45,500 bases of DNA from Mycobacteriaceae bacterium (GTDB lineage: Bacteria > Pseudomonadota > Gammaproteobacteria > Burkholderiales > Burkholderiaceae_D), in contig CAJCHO010000055.1 of NCBI GenBank assembly GCA_903970145.1, positions 1 to 45,500 of the forward strand, written 5' to 3'. The notes below the pieces were generated by a model, which was not told the DNA's origin, made no database searches, and saw nothing but the letters and a program-made list of their open reading frames with translations. The translations under genes were made by a program, and so were the position numbers. Of the stretch, positions 26,401 through 35,312 are shown piece after piece. How positions within the stretch are numbered: the stretch's first letter is position 1; every line of letters begins with the position of its first letter.

Positions 26401-29400
26401 ACCACGGCGCCGTCGCGCTGCGCCTTCGCTGCGTCGCGCAGAGCAAACAGGCGGGCCATCAGCGGCAGATCCGTCTCGGGGAAAGTTTCGGCGGCAAAAC
26501 GATGCAACATGCTGCGCAAGGAATTGACCGCCTCTTTGAACAGGTCGAGTTCCTGCTCGCCAATCGTCATGCGCTCACGGGAGAGGACCTGAAGAACTGC
26601 TTCTAGCGCATAGGCCAGATCATGCACAGGAGTCAGGCCCACCGTCGCCGACGACCCTGCCAGTGAATGGGCGGCACGCAGCGCCGCGTGGGATGCGAGG
26701 CGATTGAGTTCGTGCTGCCACTCGCCAAAATCCTGGCTCAGGGTGCGCAAAAGCTCATCGGCTTCGGCCAGATAGATATTGAAAAGCGGCACAGCGAGCG
26801 TCAGCGGGCCGATTTCCTTGACATCCTCGGCACGCGCCACGGTCTCGGTCACCGGCCCCGTGACAGCAGGCGTGGGCGGCTGAGCTGCGGGTGCGGCATC
26901 GACGGACTCGAGGCCTGCAGGCTCGGGCGCCGCAAGGGGCAAGTCGAAATCGATATTCAGGTGTTCCGAATCCTCAGCCCCGATCTCATCGTTGCCGGCG
27001 AGTGCCTCGGGGAATTGCTCCTCGTCTGTTGGCGGCGCGAGCGCATCAACAACCTCTGTGCTGGTCCAGTCGGCTTGGATTGGCGGCACGACCGGCGCGG
27101 CACTGACGGAAGTGGGCAATGCGCCGCGCAGCGCTGCCGCCGCTGCGATGAGAGCGTCCGGTGTACGCGCGGAGACGCCCGAGTCGGTCAATTCCTTGAC
27201 CCAGTCGCCCAACTCAACAATCGCACCATTGAGCAGAGTCAAGAGTTCAGGAGTGGCCGGACGAGCCTCCGAGATCCACAGATTCATCGTCTGCTCAACA
27301 CCCCAGGCGGCTTCGCCAAAGGCCATCAGTCCGACCATGCGTCCGCTGCCCTTCAAGGTATGAAAGCAGCGTCTGAGCGTCGTAATCCGCTCGCTGTCGG
27401 CGGCCGCATCAGCCATCTCGACCATACAGGTACGTGCTGTCCCCAGCACCTCGACCGCCTCGGTCAGGAAAATCTCGAGGAGCTCAGCATCAATGGTCGC
27501 GCTTTGCGTGGGCACCGGTGCTGAGACCGCCGGCACCGGCAGGGGCGCTCGCAAATCGCGCGCGTCGCCAAAGCGGTTGGCACGCTCGGTCAGATCAAAA
27601 ACGCTGGCAGTGAGGTTCTGGGCCTCATCGACTGGCGCATCGCGCAATACCTTGAGCGCGCGGACCGCGCGGTCCTTGAGCTTGCTGTCGTCGACCAGAA
27701 GAGCGTCCTGCTGGACACGCTGCAAGGCGTGTCCCAATTGCTCGCGGGCGGCCTGATTTTCCGGATCGCTACGCAGGACTTCTGCGAGGCGTGCGACGAG
27801 ATCACTGTGCTGGGCAATCTCTGCCTCGACAGTCTCGGCGCTTTGACTGGAATGCTCAGGCCCGGCCGGGGGACGCGCCCCCCCACCCGGGCCGTGCGGC
27901 TCCGGGTCAGGATCTATTCCTTCGCCCTTGGCTTCCTTCTTTGGTACGCGCCCGAGGTCGGCGACAAAGCTGCCGGTGGCCTCATCAAAGCGGAATACGG
28001 TACCCATGTCGGAGCGATGCTGCAGGCTCTCGATGTAAAAGCCGATCGCGCCCAGTGAATGGGCGAGGCGCTCAAATTCCTTGGTATCGGCAGCAAAAGC
28101 CGGGTCGGCAAAGCGCAGGATGGTCGCGCGACCGTTCTCGATGGCCTGACGAGCCTGCTCATGACCGAGCACCGCCAGTGCACCACCGATCTGGGCCAAC
28201 TGCTGCTCGGCAGCAGGCAATTCGGCGCGCTGGGTCGGATCCCGGAAGAAGGTATCGAGCACCTTTTCGATGCTGCGCAGATTGGTCTGCATTTCGGCCA
28301 CAAAGCTCGCCATCGACAGGCGCTCTTGCGCCTGTCGCGACATTTCGTCGAGCCAGGGAACCGCCTCTTCGCTGACCGGGTTGCCCAGCGCGGAGGATTC
28401 GACGCGCGCCACCACCGAGGCCGCGCGACTATCGAACTGCTCGTCAAGCGAGCGGATCTGCTCTAAGGCATTCTCAACGAACAGGAGCGCCGTGGCGACA
28501 TCCAGTCCGACTGCTTCGCTGGGTTTGCGCGGATCAAAGGACAACTCGGTCGCAATGCTCGCGACCACCTGGCTGATATGAACGAGCCCCGGCCGCCCGA
28601 GCGAACCGGCTGCAGTCAGGAGCGTACTGGTATCGCGCGCGAAGCCGGCAATCTGGCTCTGGTCGCCCGCCATGACCAGACCCCACGCGGTCTTGGCACC
28701 CGTCAGGGCTTCCTTGGCACTGCGCAGGGCAGCGAAATTGATGCGCCCAAAACGCTCATTCTCGAAGTCATCCGGCAGAGAATTTTCAAGCGAGTAGACG
28801 TGCTTGACTTCCCCGATGTGCGGCGTCGCGGCAGCCGAGCGTGCCACGAAGAACAGGGTATCGCGCAAGAGCCGTTCGGCGACGGTGCCCGAGCCGTCGA
28901 GCAGGCGCCGCACCTGCAGATTGATCCGGGCACACAGGCGCTTGACGTTCAGGTCGGCAGGAATCGCGTTGGCGGAGAGCGCTTCGAAGAAGGCGCGCGT
29001 AACCCACCAGAATGCGCGCTGCTGTCCCTGCTTGGGTTGTGCCTCGATGGCAGTAACCGCATCGCGCATTTCGTCTTTGGCCTGCTGGTTGCGATCGTCG
29101 CGCAGGTATTGCAGGAGTGCCCGCTCAAAGCGCGTGCGCTGCGCCGCCACTTCGGCGGGCTTTAAGCTGCCGTCGACCTCATGCGGCTGACGGGGCGGTC
29201 GGATCGAGAGATCCGGATAGAACAGGTCGGCCGGATGAATCCGGTCGGCGCTGCGCAAATCGAGCAGCGCCCGGTAGGACGGAAACAGCCGCACCGGCTG
29301 ATGTGGCGATCCGGCGAGCAGTTCCTCGAGGTACTCGACGACGGCGCGATAGGCGGCCGCGATGGCTTCAATGGCTTCGCTGGTGCAGGCATAGGCATCG

Positions 29401-29681
29401 TTCTCGAAGGTCTCGAAGAGTCCTTCGATTTCCTCGGTCAGCAGCGATACGCCTTCAAGATTGACGATCTGCAGGGCACCGTGCGCCTGGTGCAGATGAT
29501 TGCGGGCAATCTTCAAGGCACTGGTGTCTTCGGGATTGGCGGCAAAGGCGCGCAGCGACTCGAGCGACTTGTTGAGCGCCTCGCGCAATTGCGACATGAC
29601 CCATGACAAGGGGCCGGTGTCAACGCGTTCCCACTCGGGAAATGTGCTCTCGCCGCTGACGTTGGATTCGCTGGCGTTCAT
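23487..29681 (-). CDS. chpA: Pil-Chp hybrid chemotaxis histidine kinase ChpA/PilL
   Basis: A 2064-residue cytoplasmic CheA-like kinase controlling type IV pilus twitching and surface sensing. The N-terminal 600 residues are helical with a degenerate HPt-like start. Histidine phosphotransfer motifs are visible at about residue 774 (FHTLKGSGRM), 1004 (AHSLAGSSAT) and 1319 (HTVKGSARM). Proline/acid-rich linkers separate them. A CheA core follows: dimerisation helices, an ATPase N-box HLLRNAIVHG near 1630, GRGVGMDVV and a CheW-like domain. A receiver domain ends the protein (VVDDS near 1942, phosphoacceptor Asp in MLVDIEMPRMDGYD near 1987, then ITSRTADKHR and YLGKPF). It follows pilJ by 25 bases in the pilGHIJ-chpA order. 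Pseudomonas ChpA has more phosphotransfer domains, so this is a shorter variant. Confidence 0.95.
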   Translation of the reverse strand: MNASESNVSGESTFPEWERVDTGPLSWVMSQLREALNKSLESLRAFAANPEDTSALKIARNHLHQAHGALQIVNLEGVSLLTEEIEGLFETFENDAYACTSEAIEAIAAAYRAVVEYLEELLAGSPHQPVRLFPSYRALLDLRSADRIHPADLFYPDLSIRPPRQPHEVDGSLKPAEVAAQRTRFERALLQYLRDDRNQQAKDEMRDAVTAIEAQPKQGQQRAFWWVTRAFFEALSANAIPADLNVKRLCARINLQVRRLLDGSGTVAERLLRDTLFFVARSAAATPHIGEVKHVYSLENSLPDDFENERFGRINFAALRSAKEALTGAKTAWGLVMAGDQSQIAGFARDTSTLLTAAGSLGRPGLVHISQVVASIATELSFDPRKPSEAVGLDVATALLFVENALEQIRSLDEQFDSRAASVVARVESSALGNPVSEEAVPWLDEMSRQAQERLSMASFVAEMQTNLRSIEKVLDTFFRDPTQRAELPAAEQQLAQIGGALAVLGHEQARQAIENGRATILRFADPAFAADTKEFERLAHSLGAIGFYIESLQHRSDMGTVFRFDEATGSFVADLGRVPKKEAKGEGIDPDPEPHGPGGGARPPAGPEHSSQSAETVEAEIAQHSDLVARLAEVLRSDPENQAAREQLGHALQRVQQDALLVDDSKLKDRAVRALKVLRDAPVDEAQNLTASVFDLTERANRFGDARDLRAPLPVPAVSAPVPTQSATIDAELLEIFLTEAVEVLGTARTCMVEMADAAADSERITTLRRCFHTLKGSGRMVGLMAFGEAAWGVEQTMNLWISEARPATPELLTLLNGAIVELGDWVKELTDSGVSARTPDALIAAAAALRGALPTSVSAAPVVPPIQADWTSTEVVDALAPPTDEEQFPEALAGNDEIGAEDSEHLNIDFDLPLAAPEPAGLESVDAAPAAQPPTPAVTGPVTETVARAEDVKEIGPLTLAVPLFNIYLAEADELLRTLSQDFGEWQHELNRLASHAALRAAHSLAGSSATVGLTPVHDLAYALEAVLQVLSRERMTIGEQELDLFKEAVNSLRSMLHRFAAETFPETDLPLMARLFALRDAAKAQRDGAVVVNPDSFAPTVSQVLRYAHEEPPLELPPEDLMEPMNLASEEVAAKSDGPGAEVDITLDAQEYAELEPGTPDEAVIAVHDPVSTSSEPVAQIPAAIESSESFEETKPVEIVVHEEPTTIDQAGLGGENGAIHAASDLSGFEELPAPVTIEPAPAVLNDLAAEQATFSGAAAVGAPHVANVRDEIDPELIGLFLQEASEYLPQIGESLRNWQSDRGNAGHPQALMRMMHTVKGSARMAGAMRLGELVHEMETRVEAAAALRDIPRTAFEELLAGHDQTLELYDALMHPERVVAARDESPDVDEANYRGVERRAGAMIEAQAQIIPKPVVGAPQAFLAPATPTGAAPVVQAVRVRADLLDRLVNQAGEVSISRSRLENEVGQIKTSLTDLTDNLGRLRSQLREVEIQAETSMQSRMSLTREGDQFDPLEFDRFTRLQELTRMMAESVNDVATVHQNLLRSLDGANRDLSAQQRMTRDLQQDLMRVRMVPFSSVSERLYRVVRQTAKELDKRVNLDVRGGGVEIDRSVLERMVAPFEHLLRNAIVHGVESPAARQSAGKLETGELLIEVRQEGNEIVIVFSDDGAGLNLARIRQRAEEAGLIEPGEELPNARAADLIFQPGFSTATEVTELAGRGVGMDVVRAEAGGLGGRVTVGTDEGRGTRFTINLPLTLAVTQVVLVEVAGRTYALPSVLVEQVQQLRPQPLAQAYNDGQIMWLNNPVRLHFLAGLLGERDRSPIAQRYSPVLVLRSGGERIAVHVDQVIGNQEVVVKNVGPQLARMPGIAGATVLGSGDIVLILNPVQLAQRVERDRGQTPAVERAEVGGAVAELIEQPARSGARAEAVAGLETLPSVMVVDDSLTVRRVTQRLLTREGYQVVLAKDGVDALQQLQDYTPDVMLVDIEMPRMDGYDLTRNVRGDERYHKIPIIMITSRTADKHRSLALELGVNVYLGKPFQDEELLAHLKRFVGARHRARA

Positions 29682-29706
29682 GGCTGGGTCTCGATTCGGC
29701 TACGGC

Positions 29707-31926
29707 TCAGGATACCTTGAATCGCGCCACCGAGCTCTTTAGTTCCTGCGCCAGAGCCGACAGCTGCGAAATCGACGCGGCGGTTCGCTGCGTACCTTGC
29801 GATGTTTCCTCATTGACGGTCAGGATGTGCTGGATACTTTGCGCCACCCCACCGGCCGAACGGGCCTGCACCGAAGTGTCCTCGGAGATCTTCTGAATCA
29901 GTTCGGCAAGCTGGCGTGACACCGAACCGATGTTCGAGAGCGCCTGTCCGGCGGCGTCTGACAGCTTGGCTCCTTCGACCACGCCCTGCGTCGATTTCTC
30001 CATGGCGGCGACCGCATCCTGGGTGTCGGTCTGAATCGTTCTCACCAGGGCACCGATCTGTTTGGTCGCCTCGGCGGAGCGTTCCGCGAGGCGCTGCACT
30101 TCTTCTGCCACCACCGAGAAGCCGCGGCCCGCTTCACCCGCTGACGCCGCCTGGATGGCAGCGTTAAGCGCCAGCACGTTGGTTTGTTCGGTAATGTCCG
30201 AGATCAGTTCGATGATTTCGCCAATCTCCTGCGAGGATTCACCCAGTCGCTTGATGCGCTTGGACGTTTCCTGGATCTGCTCGCGAATTTCGTTCATGCC
30301 GGTGATCGAATTCTGCACCGCGCGCTGCCCTTCCTCTGCGGCGGCCAGCGACTGGCGCGCCACATTGGCCGACTCAAGGGCTGAGGACGACACTTCGTTA
30401 ATCTGCTGGGCCATCTTCAACACCGACTCACCGGTGCTGCGGATTTCGCGCGACTGGGCTTCGGAAGCCGCCAGAAGACGATTCGAAGTTTCCTGGGCAG
30501 CTGAAGACGCTGAGGTCACCATCTCGGCTGTGCTGTTGATCCGGCCTACCAGGGTGCGCAGCTCCTCCACCGTGTAATTCACCGAGTCGGCAATTGCACC
30601 CGTAATGTCTTCGGACACCGTTGCCTGGGTCGTCAAGTCACCGTCGGCAACCTCCTGCAGTTCGTTCATGAGCCGCAAAATAGCTGCCTGGTTGGCGTCG
30701 TTCTGGCGCTTGGCTTCCTCTTCCTGATTTTGCGCTTCGGCACGACGGCGCTCGGCGTCAGCCGCCTGACGACGCGTACCGCCGATCACGACCGAGGCGA
30801 TCAGGACCAGCACTGCCGCTGCCGCAACCCCGAGCACCAGCATCGCCAGCACGTAGCGAAAGCGCCCCTTGTCTTCGTCCGCATAAGCTTGCTGCAGACC
30901 GAAGATCGCTTCACGCAGACCCTCGTTCTCCTTGAACACCTTGCCTTCGGCCTGCTTGGAAGCAACGATCTTTTGCAGGTTACCTAGCAGAGCGCCAATC
31001 TGTTGCTGGAACGAGCCGAATTCCTTCTGCAGCGCGGTCAACCGCTCCTTCAGATCAGGGTCCTTGGCGGGCGCGAGACGCATCGTCTCCGAGCCATTGG
31101 CCAGACCGTCAAGCAAGTCGCGAAAGGTGTTGGTGTCCTTGCCAAGCAGGAAGGCGGTTTCCGGATTCACGCCTTCGCCAGAGAGCAGTTCATTGGCATT
31201 TTTTGCGATCCGCTGCGTCAACATGATCAGATTGCTAGAGGCGGAGATCTCGCGCGGCGGCGCCGAGGCCTGCAGCTTTAGGGCGGCGATCTGTTCGGTC
31301 AGCTCCAGGAGCGTCGGATTGGCGTCATTGAGCGCGCGCAGCGTCGCGCCAATGGTGGTCAGGATCTGCTTGTTATCGAGTACGACCGTCGCGCTCTCTT
31401 CGGTGCGCGCCCAGTCGGCGGTTACCTTCTCAAGGGTTGGCTGGATGGCCGCATCGGATGCCGGTACCGAAGTGCCATTCAGATCGCCGCCATCCTTGAG
31501 AGTACGCAGATTAGCGATCATGCGATCGCGACTATCCTGGAGTTCGTTAAACGCTTCCTCATTGCCCTGCAGGGCCGCCGGTACTGCTTTGGCCAGACGC
31601 TGCGAGTGCATCAGCGAATCACCGGTGATCTGCGTGTAGGCCGCTTCGTTGGACGCCTGGGACAGATCGAGATACACGAACACGACGAGGATGATCAGGA
31701 TCACTGAAGCTGCCGCTGACAGATAGCGGATCTGCGAGACCAGCTGCATGCCACCGATTATCGGCAGTCGACTGGTCCAGTCGCCCGACGGGGCGCTACC
31801 GGCAGGCAGACTCGGCGGTTCCTCGACGGCCTCGGGCAGGTCGCTGCCAGGCGAGGTGTTTACGTCCATCAGGGTATCGCCCGACTTGTTCTTGCCGGAC
31901 TTCGATTTTCTAAGCTTCAATGCCAT
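29707..31926 (-). CDS. pilJ: Methyl-accepting chemotaxis protein PilJ
   Basis: The inner-membrane receptor of the Pil-Chp system, sensing pilus or surface signals and controlling ChpA. I start it at [15 protein letters not shown] (31926), which gives 739 residues and a GGTGAGG ribosome binding site; the frame extends to 32088 but that part shadows pilI. Hydrophobic segments lie at about residues 60-85 and 359-382, bounding a periplasmic PilJ-type helical sensor with repeated helix-bundle segments. A HAMP-like linker and long signalling coiled coil follow. The hairpin tip is clear near residue 580: [19 protein letters not shown], then [15 protein letters not shown] and [13 protein letters not shown]. 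No other receptor gene is in the cluster. Confidence 0.95.
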   Translation of the reverse strand: MALKLRKSKSGKNKSGDTLMDVNTSPGSDLPEAVEEPPSLPAGSAPSGDWTSRLPIIGGMQLVSQIRYLSAAASVILIILVVFVYLDLSQASNEAAYTQITGDSLMHSQRLAKAVPAALQGNEEAFNELQDSRDRMIANLRTLKDGGDLNGTSVPASDAAIQPTLEKVTADWARTEESATVVLDNKQILTTIGATLRALNDANPTLLELTEQIAALKLQASAPPREISASSNLIMLTQRIAKNANELLSGEGVNPETAFLLGKDTNTFRDLLDGLANGSETMRLAPAKDPDLKERLTALQKEFGSFQQQIGALLGNLQKIVASKQAEGKVFKENEGLREAIFGLQQAYADEDKGRFRYVLAMLVLGVAAAAVLVLIASVVIGGTRRQAADAERRRAEAQNQEEEAKRQNDANQAAILRLMNELQEVADGDLTTQATVSEDITGAIADSVNYTVEELRTLVGRINSTAEMVTSASSAAQETSNRLLAASEAQSREIRSTGESVLKMAQQINEVSSSALESANVARQSLAAAEEGQRAVQNSITGMNEIREQIQETSKRIKRLGESSQEIGEIIELISDITEQTNVLALNAAIQAASAGEAGRGFSVVAEEVQRLAERSAEATKQIGALVRTIQTDTQDAVAAMEKSTQGVVEGAKLSDAAGQALSNIGSVSRQLAELIQKISEDTSVQARSAGGVAQSIQHILTVNEETSQGTQRTAASISQLSALAQELKSSVARFKVS

Positions 31927-31933
31927 GTGGGCC

Positions 31934-32512
31934 TCACCAGATACCGATCTGCAGGAAACGCTCGTCCGCAGCGAGCGACGCCAAGCGCAGCTCCTGCCAC
32001 TTGCCGTTGTCGCCATCCCTAAAATGCTTGCCGAGCCAGGGCGTCGCAGGATCCATGGACTCGGTATGGTCCTCGACGAGCTGCTCAATGTTACGCAGCC
32101 CTTGCATGCGCGTAACGAGGATGCCTGCGTTAAAGCGCAGTTCGGGCGAGAAGGCGAGAATTCGGCTGTCCTTGTCGGTAAGTGTCGCGCCCGAGTCGGT
32201 CAGACGCGACAGATCGACGATGCTCAGCAGACTGCCGCGCACATTGGCCAGGCCAAGGTACCAGCGACGCGTCTGCGGCACGGGGGTGATTTCCGGCACG
32301 GAAAGAATCTCTCCGGCTTCGGGCAGATCGACCAGAAAATTGCGTTCGCCACTGGCCGTCGCAATGCGGAATGCAAGCCGGCTCTGGTGCGAGGGCGCAG
32401 TCGCCGCGGCACGCAGGCGTTCGGCAAGACCTGCCTGGAATTCGCGCAGACGGGTCCGGCTGGCCCGGGGCGCCGGAGCTGCTGGTTTGGTGCGCGTCTC
32501 GAGTTCGGCCAT
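31934..32512 (-). CDS. pilI: CheW-like adaptor PilI
   Basis: A 192-residue cytoplasmic CheW-domain adaptor that joins PilJ to the ChpA kinase. The sequence has an N-terminal tail with proline/alanine, then a CheW fold: [15 protein letters not shown], the central [15 protein letters not shown] (conserved NxRG) and later strands ending in [15 protein letters not shown]. It starts at ATG 32512, 7 bases after pilH, and ends 7 bases before pilJ, consistent with a polycistronic message. Confidence 0.93.
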   Translation of the reverse strand: MAELETRTKPAAPAPRASRTRLREFQAGLAERLRAAATAPSHQSRLAFRIATASGERNFLVDLPEAGEILSVPEITPVPQTRRWYLGLANVRGSLLSIVDLSRLTDSGATLTDKDSRILAFSPELRFNAGILVTRMQGLRNIEQLVEDHTESMDPATPWLGKHFRDGDNGKWQELRLASLAADERFLQIGIW

Positions 32513-32519
32513 GGCTGCC

Positions 32520-32888
32520 TCAGGCGCCCAGCGCCTGGATTTTCTTCAACAACTCCTGCGGATCAACCGGCTTGATCAGATAATCGCGCGCGCCCTGCTT
32601 TAAGCCCCAGTAGCGGTCGGTTTCCTGATCCTTGCTGGTGCAGATCACGATCGGAATATGGGCGGTTACCGGGTCGCGGCTGATCGCGCGCGTCACCTGA
32701 AAGCCATTTTGTCCCGGCATCACGACATCCATGAGGATGAGCTGCGGCAGATCATTCTTGGCCTTGGCGATCGCTTCCTCGCCGTTCTCGGCAGTCAGCA
32801 CGGTGTAGCCAGAGCGCGTCAGGAGGTCCGCGTAAAAGTAGCGCTCCGTCGGCGAGTCATCGACCACAAGAATCTTTTGAATCGGCAT
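32520..32888 (-). CDS. pilH: Twitching motility response regulator PilH
   Basis: A 122-residue single-domain CheY-like receiver. VVDDSPTERY holds the acidic pair Asp10/Asp11, the phosphoacceptor is Asp54 in LILMDVVMPGQNG, and Lys106 in YLIKPV completes the site. ICTSKDQETDRYWGLKQGARDYL is typical of PilH rather than a generic CheY. In Pseudomonas PilH opposes PilG, acting on pilus retraction. No output domain is present. It lies 18 bases after pilG and 7 before pilI. Confidence 0.94.
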   Translation of the reverse strand: MPIQKILVVDDSPTERYFYADLLTRSGYTVLTAENGEEAIAKAKNDLPQLILMDVVMPGQNGFQVTRAISRDPVTAHIPIVICTSKDQETDRYWGLKQGARDYLIKPVDPQELLKKIQALGA

Positions 32889-32906
32889 TACTTCCTCTCC
32901 TTGCGA

Positions 32907-33314
32907 CTAAGCGGCGCTGCCAGTGCGCCGCCTGCCGTGCGACTGCACTGTCTTGAGCAGGCTGTCTTTGGTAAACGGTTTGGTGAGATATTCGTCGGAA
33001 CCGACCATGCGGCCGCGCGCGCGATCGAACAGACCATCCTTGCTCGATAGCATCACCACCGGTGTTTCGTGAAAACGCGGGCTCTTCTTGATGAGCGCGC
33101 AGGTTTGGTATCCGTCCAGGCGCGGCATGAGGATGTCGCAAAAAATCAGATCGGGCTGGTGATCGTTGATCTTGGCCAGCGCATCAAATCCGTCTTCAGC
33201 CAGGATAACGTGGCACCCGGCCTGAACCAAAAAGATTTCTGCGCTGCGGCGAATGGTGCTGCTGTCGTCGATCACCATCACCTTCAGGCCGGCAATATCG
33301 GGGTTCGCTGTCAT
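32907..33314 (-). CDS. pilG: Twitching motility response regulator PilG
   Basis: A 135-residue CheY-like receiver. MVIDDSSTIRRSAEIFL holds the acidic pair (Asp16/Asp17), the phosphoacceptor is Asp60 in FCDILMPRLDGYQ, and Lys112 lies in YLTKPF. GLKVMVIDDSSTIRRSAE is a recognisable PilG opening, distinguishing it from PilH downstream. PilG promotes pilus extension in other systems, including by linking to adenylate cyclase in Pseudomonas. It is the first chemosensory gene of the operon, downstream of rubA with a 189-base gap that could hold a promoter. Confidence 0.94.
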   Translation of the reverse strand: MTANPDIAGLKVMVIDDSSTIRRSAEIFLVQAGCHVILAEDGFDALAKINDHQPDLIFCDILMPRLDGYQTCALIKKSPRFHETPVVMLSSKDGLFDRARGRMVGSDEYLTKPFTKDSLLKTVQSHGRRRTGSAA

Positions 33315-33456
33315 CCGTCCTCATTCGCTGGTAGCGGCCGTACACACGAGCGCACTTGCCGCGCGGCAGGATGCCGGTCGTGACGGGTTTTATCCAGACG
33401 GAATCAACCCGCTCGGCGGATTGTAACGTGGACTAACGCTCACTCAAAAAGATGAC

Positions 33457-33462
33457 TGTCAA
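33457..33462 (-). promoter_or_regulatory. Exact -35-like hexamer upstream of pilG
   Basis: The minus strand reads TTGACA here, 143 bases before the pilG start, in the gap after rubA. No good -10 sequence follows at 16-19 bases, so this is only a partial promoter match that could depend on an activator or be chance. Confidence 0.2.
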
Positions 33463-33503
33463 GCTCATGCCCTGTTGTGTCGCGACAACAACGCTAAGTG
33501 ACG

Positions 33504-33668
33504 CTAGATCTCGACCATTTCGAAGTCTTCTTTGCGTGCTCCGCATTCCGGACAGGTCCAGTTCATCGGAACATCTTCCCATCGAGTTCCAGGTGCGATT
33601 CCTTCATCGGGGGCACCCGCTGCTTCGTCATAAATCCAGCCACATATAAGGCACATCCAGGTTTTCAT
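33504..33668 (-). CDS. rubA: Rubredoxin
   Basis: A small 54-residue iron protein that I translated directly from the minus strand: ATG at 33668 down to TAG at 33504-33506. Two CxxCG knuckles are present, CLICGW at residues 6-11 and CPECGA near 42-47, with the conserved DEAAGAPDEGIAPGTRWEDVP between them, so the four iron ligands are intact. Rubredoxins carry single electrons in the cytoplasm, for example to alkane hydroxylase or superoxide/oxygen reductases; the partner is not in this window. The position just upstream of pilG recurs in many beta- and gammaproteobacteria, without a proven functional link. It is divergent from thiD. Confidence 0.96.
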   Translation of the reverse strand: MKTWMCLICGWIYDEAAGAPDEGIAPGTRWEDVPMNWTCPECGARKEDFEMVEI

Positions 33669-33722
33669 ACCGCGACCAACCCTCTTGTTTTAATTGCGCG
33701 AAGAGCCCTCTGGGCTCCAGGA

Positions 33723-33754
33723 GTAAACTGCAAGTTTACCGTCAAGTTTACCGT
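33723..33754. repeat. AGTTTAC repeat array between rubA and thiD
   Basis: GTAAACT (33723-33729) and AGTTTAC (33733-33739) form a perfect 7-bp inverted repeat with loop GCA. The 12-base unit CAAGTTTACCGT then occurs twice in tandem (33731-33742 and 33743-33754), giving three AGTTTAC copies in 29 bases. It sits 55 bases upstream of the rubA ATG and 73 bases before the thiD ATG, where a regulator could act on either gene. Confidence 0.7.
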
Positions 33755-33826
33755 CTTTTCGGGCCTATCCGAGAGCCACAGCCGCACGGCGCGCCGGACC
33801 AGACGCTCGTGCGACGAACCACTTCC

Positions 33827-34672
33827 ATGGCAAATTCCACTCCCCCGCTCGTGATGATCTTCGCGGCCAGCGATCCGACCAGCGGCGCGGGCCTGCAGGC
33901 CGATCTGATGACCGTCGCATCGATGGGCTGCCACGGTTTGACTGTCGTGACCGGGCTGACCGTGCAGGACACTGCGGGTCTCGAAGATTTCATGGCGATC
34001 GACGCCGATTTCGTCGATGACCAGGCGCGCGTGATTCTCGAGGACATGCCGGTCGCATCCTTCAAGATTGGCGTTCTCGGCAGTGTCGAGACCGTGGCTG
34101 TCGTCGCCGAGATCGTCTCCGACTATCCGGACATTCCGCTGGTGCTCGATCCAGTGCTCTCGACCGGACGAGGAGATCCGTTTGCAGACGATGAAGTGCT
34201 CTCGGCGATGCGCGAGCTCCTGGTGCCACAGACGACCATCATTACGCCCAACACCATCGAGCTGCGCCGGCTTGCTGCTACCGCCGAAGAATCCGAAGGC
34301 GATGTCTCCGCGCTCGAGATTGCGCTGTGCGCGACTCGGCTCGTCGAGTGGGGCAGCGAATTTGTTCTCGTCACCGGTACTCACGAGAACACCAGCGACG
34401 TGATCAATCGTCTGTTCGCGGAAGAAGGCGAGGTGCGCAGCGACACCTGGCAGCGACTTCCGGGCAGCTACCACGGCTCCGGTTGCACCCTTGCGGCAGC
34501 CATTGCCGCGCTGCTCGCCAACGGTCTGGACATGGCCGAAGCGGTGCGCGAAGCCCAGGAGTACACCTGGCAGGCGCTTGCCGCGGGATTCCGGCCGGGT
34601 ATGGGCCAGCACCTGCCGGACCGCTTTTTCTGGGCCCGTGAATTGCAGGCCAATAACGGTGCCAATGCCTGA
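33827..34672 (+). CDS. thiD: Hydroxymethylpyrimidine/phosphomethylpyrimidine kinase
   Basis: It phosphorylates HMP and HMP-P to HMP-PP for thiamine synthesis. The 281-residue ribokinase-fold protein has MIFAASDPTSGAGLQADLMT (residues 10-29), a substrate loop around TVVTGLTVQDT, LVLDPVLSTGRGDPF in the middle, TPNTIELRRL and the ATP/anion-hole GSYHGSGCTLAAAIAALLANG near the C-terminus. I used the ATG at 33827; a GTG at 33809 would add six residues and neither has a good ribosome binding site. The 3' end overlaps thiE by 8 bases, the substrate-sharing next step. Confidence 0.95.
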   Translation: MANSTPPLVMIFAASDPTSGAGLQADLMTVASMGCHGLTVVTGLTVQDTAGLEDFMAIDADFVDDQARVILEDMPVASFKIGVLGSVETVAVVAEIVSDYPDIPLVLDPVLSTGRGDPFADDEVLSAMRELLVPQTTIITPNTIELRRLAATAEESEGDVSALEIALCATRLVEWGSEFVLVTGTHENTSDVINRLFAEEGEVRSDTWQRLPGSYHGSGCTLAAAIAALLANGLDMAEAVREAQEYTWQALAAGFRPGMGQHLPDRFFWARELQANNGANA

Positions 34673-35312
34673 GGTTCGGGGTCTTTACGCGGTCACGCCC
34701 GACGAAGCCGACAGCGCGCGACTGTGCCACCTCGTTCAGGCAGCGCTCACGGGCGGCGCCCGAGTCGTGCAGTATCGCAACAAGAGCGCCGATGGTGCTT
34801 TGCGTTCCGAGCAAGCGCGCCTGTTGAGCGATCTGTGTCGCCGCCATGCTGTGCCGCTGATCATCAACGACGATCTGGAGCTCGCATTGCAGCTCGACGA
34901 TGCCGGCTGCCACCTTGGTGCCACCGACGGTTCGGTGGTGGCCGCGCGCGCGCGCCTGGGCAAGGCACGCATTCTCGGTGTTTCCTGCTATCAGAGCCTA
35001 GCCGCTGCGCACGAAGCCGACGAGGCCGGGGCTGATTACGTGGCCTTTGGCAGCGTCTTTGGCTCGATCACCAAACCGGCCGCCAGGCGCGCCGATCTCG
35101 AACTCTTTGTCCGGGCGCGCGCTGCGGGGATTCGCTGTGCCCTGGTTGGTATCGGCGGTATCGACGCGCATAATCTGGCGCAACTTGCAGCTGCCGGCGC
35201 AGACGCCGCTGCCGTGATTGCTGCGCTCTTTGCGAGCGGCGATCCCCGCGAGGTCGAGCGCATGGCACAGCGCCTCTCATCCCTCATTCCCCTGGTTCAG
35301 CGAGTCCCATGA
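34665..35312 (+). CDS. thiE: Thiamine-phosphate synthase
   Basis: It joins HMP-PP with hydroxyethylthiazole phosphate to form thiamine phosphate. The 215-residue TIM-barrel shows QYRNK (36-40), NDD (68-70) for magnesium, GVSCYQS (105-111) and the phosphate loop [10 protein letters not shown] (128-137), all in the right order. QYRNK replaces the more common Q-x-RDK by Asn for Asp, a change seen in some homologues. Start ATG at 34665 overlaps thiD by 8 bases, and the stop overlaps the hemL ATG, so translation is probably coupled. No TPP riboswitch was recognised upstream of thiD. Confidence 0.94.
   Translation: MPEVRGLYAVTPDEADSARLCHLVQAALTGGARVVQYRNKSADGALRSEQARLLSDLCRRHAVPLIINDDLELALQLDDAGCHLGATDGSVVAARARLGKARILGVSCYQSLAAAHEADEAGADYVAFGSVFGSITKPAARRADLELFVRARAAGIRCALVGIGGIDAHNLAQLAAAGADAAAVIAALFASGDPREVERMAQRLSSLIPLVQRVP

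Noticed and set aside
33473-33488. GTCGCGAC-centred palindrome after rubA as a terminator
   Set aside because: The stem needs a bulge to extend past 8 bases and has no T-run on the minus strand; support is too weak.
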